Source: Leptolyngbya ohadii IS1
GTDB taxonomy: Bacteria > Cyanobacteriota > Cyanobacteriia > Elainellales > Elainellaceae
Assembly (NCBI RefSeq): GCF_002215035.1
Contig: NZ_NKFP01000006.1
Location: forward strand, 2,571,080 to 2,635,079
DNA length: 64,000 nucleotides
Reading direction: 5' to 3'
Made by a program: the position numbers and the translations under genes. How positions within the stretch are numbered: the first letter of the stretch is position 1; each line of letters opens with the position of its first letter. Below, one piece after another: positions 60,276-64,000 of the stretch. The notes beneath the pieces are model-generated. The model was not told the DNA's origin and made no database searches. It was given only the letters and a program-made list of their open reading frames with translations.

Positions 60276-60437
60276 ATGGTACGCGCAATTTTGATCGTAA
60301 TTCTGACTGTTTTTACTGCATCTTCTGCTCTGGCACAGATTCCAGAAGATCATCGTGGCAGTGGGCGCTACAGCGAGAATCCCACAATGCCTGAAGGCGG
60401 GCGTCCTGGACGCACCCACAGCACAGGAACGCGATAG
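60276..60437 (+). CDS. Small secreted protein (53 aa)
   Basis: ATG 60276 with GAGG eight bases upstream. A clear signal peptide (MVRAILIVILTVFTASSALA) with cleavage after ALA, then a short Gly/Pro/Arg-rich mature part. Similar short secreted proteins ending GTR occur in cyanobacterial genomes but are unnamed. Confidence 0.65.
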   Translation: MVRAILIVILTVFTASSALAQIPEDHRGSGRYSENPTMPEGGRPGRTHSTGTR

Positions 60438-60460
60438 ATTTTAATCATCAAGAACTGCAT

Positions 60461-60487
60461 GGGATGTCTTCGGGCATCCCTTTTTCA
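60461..60487 (+). terminator. Rho-independent terminator
   Basis: GGGATG (60461) pairs with CATCCC (60475), then TTTTT. It ends the rightward run and faces the convergent lectin gene. Confidence 0.75.
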
Positions 60488-62044
60488 TTTCAGGATGAAT
60501 GACCAGTTCAGCACATCATGCTCGTTTGCTAAGCCTCCTGTGCCCCCACTGAATCCTAGATAAGCCTGCGAGCCAATCAGGGAGGTGAGATCAACACTGT
60601 GGGTAAGCCGGGGAGAGCCGGGGCGATCGGTGGAGGCAGAGAGGAAGATTCGCATCATTCCGGCTGCATAGCTGATCCAGGCAGTATAAATATCGCCCGA
60701 TCGCAAATTGTCCACGCCGCTGCCGGTTGCGGTGATGGCATTGCTGCTGCCTCCCTGGAAGATGGCGATCGAGTTGGAAAGGGTGCGGAAGGCGATAGCG
60801 ATGGAATTGGGGGTAATACCGCCGTAGCCTAGATCGCCGCCAGGATTACCCAGAGCAGTGGGAGAGCCGTTCTGCATCACAAAGGCAAAGCCATCGGCTC
60901 CACTGCCGCCGCCTACTTGAAACTGGAATTGGCATTCAAACCCCATTCCTTCCACGATTTCCAGCGGCGTGGTGAAGTAGGCGCTGCCTGCCATATTTAC
61001 CTGTAAAGGGGTGAGCCGGAGAGCTGAGCCTGCCTGAGCTGCACTGCCATTAATTTGCAAGCCTGCGATCGTGCCGAAGTTGGGATAGGCAAGGAATTGA
61101 GTAGAATCGGTGAGCTGATGCCCATCCAGTACCCACTCTGCACTGTTGCCGTCTGAATTGGAGCGCACATACAGCCAGCCGCTTGTCCATTGCCCGTCGG
61201 TTTTATCGAAGCCCTGACTATTTCGCAGTGTTGCACCACCTGGAGCGGGAGAAAACTGAATCTGCCCTGAGCCTGCCTGAACCGCGCGGCAGTGCCAGCC
61301 TTTGGGGAAGGTGCGAGGCAGAGTCAGGGGCGATCGGGTGAGGGCTGCAATTTCGACCACTCTACCGGAGGCAACGGGATTGAGGGTGTATGCCCCAGTT
61401 TGTGTATCGACTTCCACCAGCCGCGGCTGAAGACCTGCCAGGGCATCCGCTAGTCCGGTGATGACTTCGATCGAATGATTGTGGCTGGTGTTGGCTTTGC
61501 CTGTGAGAGCGTCTGTTACAGCCGCCGCTAGAGCGTTGATGCTGGTTGATACTTCACTATCACGAGCGATCGTCCCTGGGATGTCTGATTCTTGCAGTGT
61601 TACGGCTCCGGGTCTGCCGTTGAAGGAAGTCACGATGGGACCAGCTCCGCCACTGGCAACGAGCGCGAGAAGCCGGGAATCAATCAGCAGCTTTTGGATT
61701 ACTGTTTCGGCGGCTGCGTCAGGAGTGGAGCCTTCGGGAGTGAGGTCTGCTAAATCCGATAATCGCCAATCTCCCCCACCTGGCTTTGCCGTAGCAGGCA
61801 TTTGAAATCTGCCTGACCATCGGCGCTTGCCATCCACGACCAGGAAAACGGTGTAGAAGATTCCATAGGGCTGGGTGGGGATGAGATCGATCTGTCCATC
61901 ACCATTGACGATGGCAATAGGTTCGCTGATACCTGCGGGGATGATATCTTGCGGCAGAATTAACGGATTTTCCAATACACAAAAGGCAGTGCCGTTGATG
62001 CCACTGTTGACAATAACCCTACCGAAATCAAGCTCTATCAGCAT
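60485..62044 (-). CDS. Tail-fibre-like protein with a C-terminal L-type lectin domain
   Basis: 519 residues. Residues ~140-230 are tail-fibre-like (SFNGRPGAVTLQESDIP, SVSTSINALA-like helices, KANTSHNHSIEVI). Residues ~340-519 are a legume-lectin-type beta-sandwich (GADGFAFVMQNGSP, ITPNSIAIAFRT, AYLGFSGGTGG). The N-terminal ~110 residues are an attachment-like domain. It could bind a surface glycan of the recipient or host cell. No other phage tail genes are nearby, so it is an orphan fibre. Confidence 0.8.
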   Translation of the reverse strand: MLIELDFGRVIVNSGINGTAFCVLENPLILPQDIIPAGISEPIAIVNGDGQIDLIPTQPYGIFYTVFLVVDGKRRWSGRFQMPATAKPGGGDWRLSDLADLTPEGSTPDAAAETVIQKLLIDSRLLALVASGGAGPIVTSFNGRPGAVTLQESDIPGTIARDSEVSTSINALAAAVTDALTGKANTSHNHSIEVITGLADALAGLQPRLVEVDTQTGAYTLNPVASGRVVEIAALTRSPLTLPRTFPKGWHCRAVQAGSGQIQFSPAPGGATLRNSQGFDKTDGQWTSGWLYVRSNSDGNSAEWVLDGHQLTDSTQFLAYPNFGTIAGLQINGSAAQAGSALRLTPLQVNMAGSAYFTTPLEIVEGMGFECQFQFQVGGGSGADGFAFVMQNGSPTALGNPGGDLGYGGITPNSIAIAFRTLSNSIAIFQGGSSNAITATGSGVDNLRSGDIYTAWISYAAGMMRIFLSASTDRPGSPRLTHSVDLTSLIGSQAYLGFSGGTGGLANEHDVLNWSFILK

Positions 62045-62157
62045 TGCCCTTGCCTAAAATCTTCCTGCACGAATGGTTCCTTCCCACGTCTTGGCGAACC
62101 CAAGCCAGTGCGATTCGTTGAGGGGAATTTTAAGAGCAGCAATATTCCTCCGTTTCT

Positions 62158-62412
62158 ATGTCGCCTGAACTGCCTGAGAAATCTGCTAAAACTCAGCCTG
62201 ATACTCGCTCTGTAAAAGTAGGGTCGTGGGCGTTCGCGCTGATTTGTTCGTTATTTTTGGCATACCAATGCTGGAGCCATGAGCGGCGTGGAGAAACGGT
62301 TAGTGCGATCGTCTGGATGCCCTGCATCCTGTTTATCGGCACTGCATTCGGCGTAAACATTGAGCCATCAGAAATTGCATCTGCGCTAGGAATTGGCACC
62401 CGTGGAAATTAG
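62158..62412 (+). CDS. Two-helix membrane protein (84 aa)
   Basis: Hydrophobic helices at ~23-40 (WAFALICSLFLAYQCW) and ~50-68 (AIVWMPCILFIGTAFGV). No ribosome-binding site evident. Next gene starts three bases after its stop. Unknown function. Confidence 0.5.
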   Translation: MSPELPEKSAKTQPDTRSVKVGSWAFALICSLFLAYQCWSHERRGETVSAIVWMPCILFIGTAFGVNIEPSEIASALGIGTRGN

Positions 62413-62414
62413 CT

Positions 62415-63104
62415 GTGAGCGCATCCCAATGGATCAGAAGTTTTTTAGATTGGCTGAAGTCGATGCTGGGTCGGACACCCAGGACATCAGCGACCACAGT
62501 GCTGGGAGAATGGCACAGCAAGCGAGTATCTGTGTTTCGGATTCGCAACGATTCGATTCCAGGCTGCTGCGAGTTTTGGAAGGTAGATCACCATCATGAA
62601 GAAGCCACTTTCTGGATCTGCTGCATCAACCTCGCCCAGCTCCGAGCCGACCTCGCCGAACTTGGAACTAATCCAGGCGCTTTCCTCCGAACTCACCACC
62701 GGGGAATGGCTCATGATCTCCAGTCCCAATTGGAAGCGCAAAACCAATACCTTGCATCGCATTACTGGATCTGTGGCATCAGTCGCCCCTATGCCGGGAT
62801 TGACCCGAAGGGCAGGCACTACAGGTCGTTTCGCAATTGTCACCTTACTTTGCTGGCTGGCGATTTCCAAGGCATTGCCGATTCCTATGCAGGCGATCGC
62901 TATATTCGGCGGTTTGCGCGAGAAGTGGCATCCCGGATCGCCAACTGTGAATTTAGGGAGTACCGTTCTGCCGCGACCTGGGTTGCTGCAATAAAGACGA
63001 TTGACTGGGTGAGATGGCTGGAAGGGATGGCACAGGGCAAGGATGGCATCGACCTACATCATCGGCTGCAAGTGCGAAAGCCAAAGAAGTATCGCTCAGT
63101 CTGA
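62415..63104 (+). CDS. Hypothetical protein (229 aa)
   Basis: GTG 62415, weak GGAAA upstream. Arg/Trp/His-rich, mixed structure with several Cys (NDSIPGCCEFWKVDHH, FWICCINLAQL); C-terminus basic (LQVRKPKKYRSV). No family recognised. The 3' end overlaps the convergent gene at 63096 by 9 bases. Confidence 0.55.
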   Translation: MSASQWIRSFLDWLKSMLGRTPRTSATTVLGEWHSKRVSVFRIRNDSIPGCCEFWKVDHHHEEATFWICCINLAQLRADLAELGTNPGAFLRTHHRGMAHDLQSQLEAQNQYLASHYWICGISRPYAGIDPKGRHYRSFRNCHLTLLAGDFQGIADSYAGDRYIRRFAREVASRIANCEFREYRSAATWVAAIKTIDWVRWLEGMAQGKDGIDLHHRLQVRKPKKYRSV

Positions 63105-63791
63105 AATCGCCTCTTCCACCTCTTGCATCAAGTCTGTTGGTAGGTAAGGCAGGCAGCGGGAGAGCAGGTCTTTGAATGTCTGAACCTGCTGTTTGTAATC
63201 CGGCTTCGGCTTCGGCGTGGGAGCTGGTGCAGCTTCCACCACTTCCACCTCCCCGGCTAAGAAGGGATAAGATTCGCCGCTGGGTAGTTTGGCGTACACC
63301 AATGCGCCGGAGTTCTCGGTTTTCTGGACTTCCAGCTCTGCTCCGGTGTGCTGGCTGCCTGTCACTCGAATTTTGCTGCCTGGGGCGATCGCCGCTCTCT
63401 GGGTCACGCGCTCCACTGCGGACTGCACAGCAGCAGCGGTAGGGCTGGGCGATTGGCTCAAGGCATTCACCCAGGCTTCTCTCTGTTGTTCAGGCTCTAG
63501 AGGTGTTAAGGGGCGACACTGCCGTTCACTCCCTGGCAGTTTTTGTAAACCATTGGTTGACAAATTCTCGACGACTGCTGAAGCATCAATCAGTTGGGCA
63601 GCTCGCTGGCGACTGAATCCCCATCGATCGCCACAGTAGGCTTCAAATGTGTCGTAGTTGGCTCGATACAGCTTCCGATCGCGAATCTGGGCTAATGCCT
63701 GCCCCACTTCGTAGAAGGCTCCGGTGATGCGATCTTCAAGCTGATGCAGGTCGATTTGCTCGGCAGCGGTCAATACGTCGATGGTTAGCAT
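63096..63791 (-). CDS. DNA-binding helix-turn-helix protein (ParB/KorB-like plasmid type)
   Basis: ATG 63791. 231 residues. EVGQALAQIRDRKLYRANYDTFEAYCGDRWGFSRQRAAQLIDA (in two pieces) is a motif of plasmid/phage HTH proteins. The C-terminal half has a beta-rich part (KIRVTGSQHTGAELEVQK) and a Pro/Ala/Lys linker. The ATG overlaps the upstream stop (ATGCTAA). It may bind an origin or centromere. Confidence 0.65.
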   Translation of the reverse strand: MLTIDVLTAAEQIDLHQLEDRITGAFYEVGQALAQIRDRKLYRANYDTFEAYCGDRWGFSRQRAAQLIDASAVVENLSTNGLQKLPGSERQCRPLTPLEPEQQREAWVNALSQSPSPTAAAVQSAVERVTQRAAIAPGSKIRVTGSQHTGAELEVQKTENSGALVYAKLPSGESYPFLAGEVEVVEAAPAPTPKPKPDYKQQVQTFKDLLSRCLPYLPTDLMQEVEEAISD

Positions 63792-64000
63792 GGGATACTC
63801 CGGAGTTGGCTTAATGCGTCGGTGAGCAGAGTTTGAAGTTGAGCAGGAGTGAGACAATGCCGTTTGGCAATGGCAGCATCAGGCAGGCATCCCCAGAATT
63901 TTTCGATCAGGCACTCCTGGGCGAGCTGCGGCAGTTGGGCGATTGCCTGGAGCGTGGCAGCTCGGATAGCTTCCCGTTCTTCGGCTTCCTCCAGGTTTTG
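63785..64000 (-). CDS. Helical protein, N-terminus beyond the window
   Basis: The frame is open from the window edge and ends at TAA 63785-63787, overlapping the next start. Visible part (QNLEEAEEREAIRAATLQAI.. LTPAQLQTLLTDALSQL) is Gln/Ala/Glu-rich helix. No family recognised. Confidence 0.6.
   Translation of the reverse strand, partial: QNLEEAEEREAIRAATLQAIAQLPQLAQECLIEKFWGCLPDAAIAKRHCLTPAQLQTLLTDALSQLRSIPC

Larger units (their letters stand above)
35286..64000. mobile_element. Integrated plasmid-like element at tRNA-Val, right end beyond the window
   Basis: Immediately after tRNA-Val lie a GIY-YIG nuclease, a tyrosine recombinase and an Xis-like HTH gene. Then come a CyRepA1 replication protein, a ParM/ParR-like pair, cell-wall hydrolases, a membrane P-loop ATPase and a Rad52-like protein; many small genes have no housekeeping counterpart. 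I found no second copy of the tRNA 3' end up to 64000, so the attachment repeat must be further right. Phage structural genes are absent apart from one tail-fibre-like lectin protein. The gene set suggests an integrative plasmid or integrative conjugative-type element. No relaxase was seen. Confidence 0.8.

Noticed and set aside
35286-64000. Prophage
   Set aside because: No capsid, portal, terminase or tail-tube genes; one fibre-like protein alone is not enough.

Overview
The window is cyanobacterial chromosome. GCGATCGC (HIP1-type) octamers and cGATCG hexamers occur throughout, and there are an NtcA-type box, a Ycf66 protein, a CyRepA1-type replication protein and the GGGGAGTGGGG / CCACTCATCCACTC low-complexity repeats typical of filamentous cyanobacteria (Leptolyngbya/Oscillatoria-like). 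No rRNA, CRISPR array or recognisable transposase is visible; the only certain RNA gene is a tRNA-Val(GAC).

Bases 1-35,200 are ordinary chromosome. In order: the 3' end of a sensor kinase whose last codons are replaced by a ~700 bp near-perfect palindrome; a secreted beta-helix protein; a GNAT acetyltransferase (-); a very large MASE1-PAS hybrid kinase split by an in-frame low-complexity insertion carrying a stop; a glycogen-debranching-type glucosidase; an alpha-1,2-fucosyltransferase-like GT11; a GerMN protein (-); a P2-type cation ATPase (-); glutamate dehydrogenase behind an excellent NtcA box; an FtsL-like protein and FtsI-type transpeptidase; a glutamine-synthetase-like enzyme and a CFA-type methyltransferase (-) divergent from a fatty-acid desaturase; a glycan trio (glycosyltransferase, UDP-galactopyranose mutase, GH1-RmlD fusion); an S8-like protease with RTX-like repeats; Ycf66 (-); and a deoxyhypusine-synthase-family enzyme (-).

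From the tRNA-Val (35,212-35,285) to the end of the window is an integrated plasmid-like element, right end not reached. Its left flank carries direct repeats, then a GIY-YIG nuclease fused to a copy of the arm-binding domain of the next gene, a tyrosine recombinase. A long leftward operon follows (Xis-like HTH, Cys-rich proteins, HNH, ASCH, and a 990-aa CyRepA1 replication protein). At about 47.0 kb a divergent RHH/XRE pair sits on palindromes and 11-bp iterons, like a genetic switch.

The most striking block is 57,653 to 50,216 (minus): a ParM-like actin, a ParR-like RHH protein, several small membrane proteins, a membrane-anchored P-loop ATPase, an M23 endopeptidase and a lytic transglycosylase fused to a trypsin-like protease, nearly all joined by stop/start overlaps. 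I read this as a candidate undescribed envelope-spanning DNA-transfer or secretion apparatus coupled to an actin filament. Rightward, a Rad52-like annealing protein, small secreted proteins and a tail-fibre-like lectin protein follow. No relaxase, capsid or terminase gene is visible in the window.
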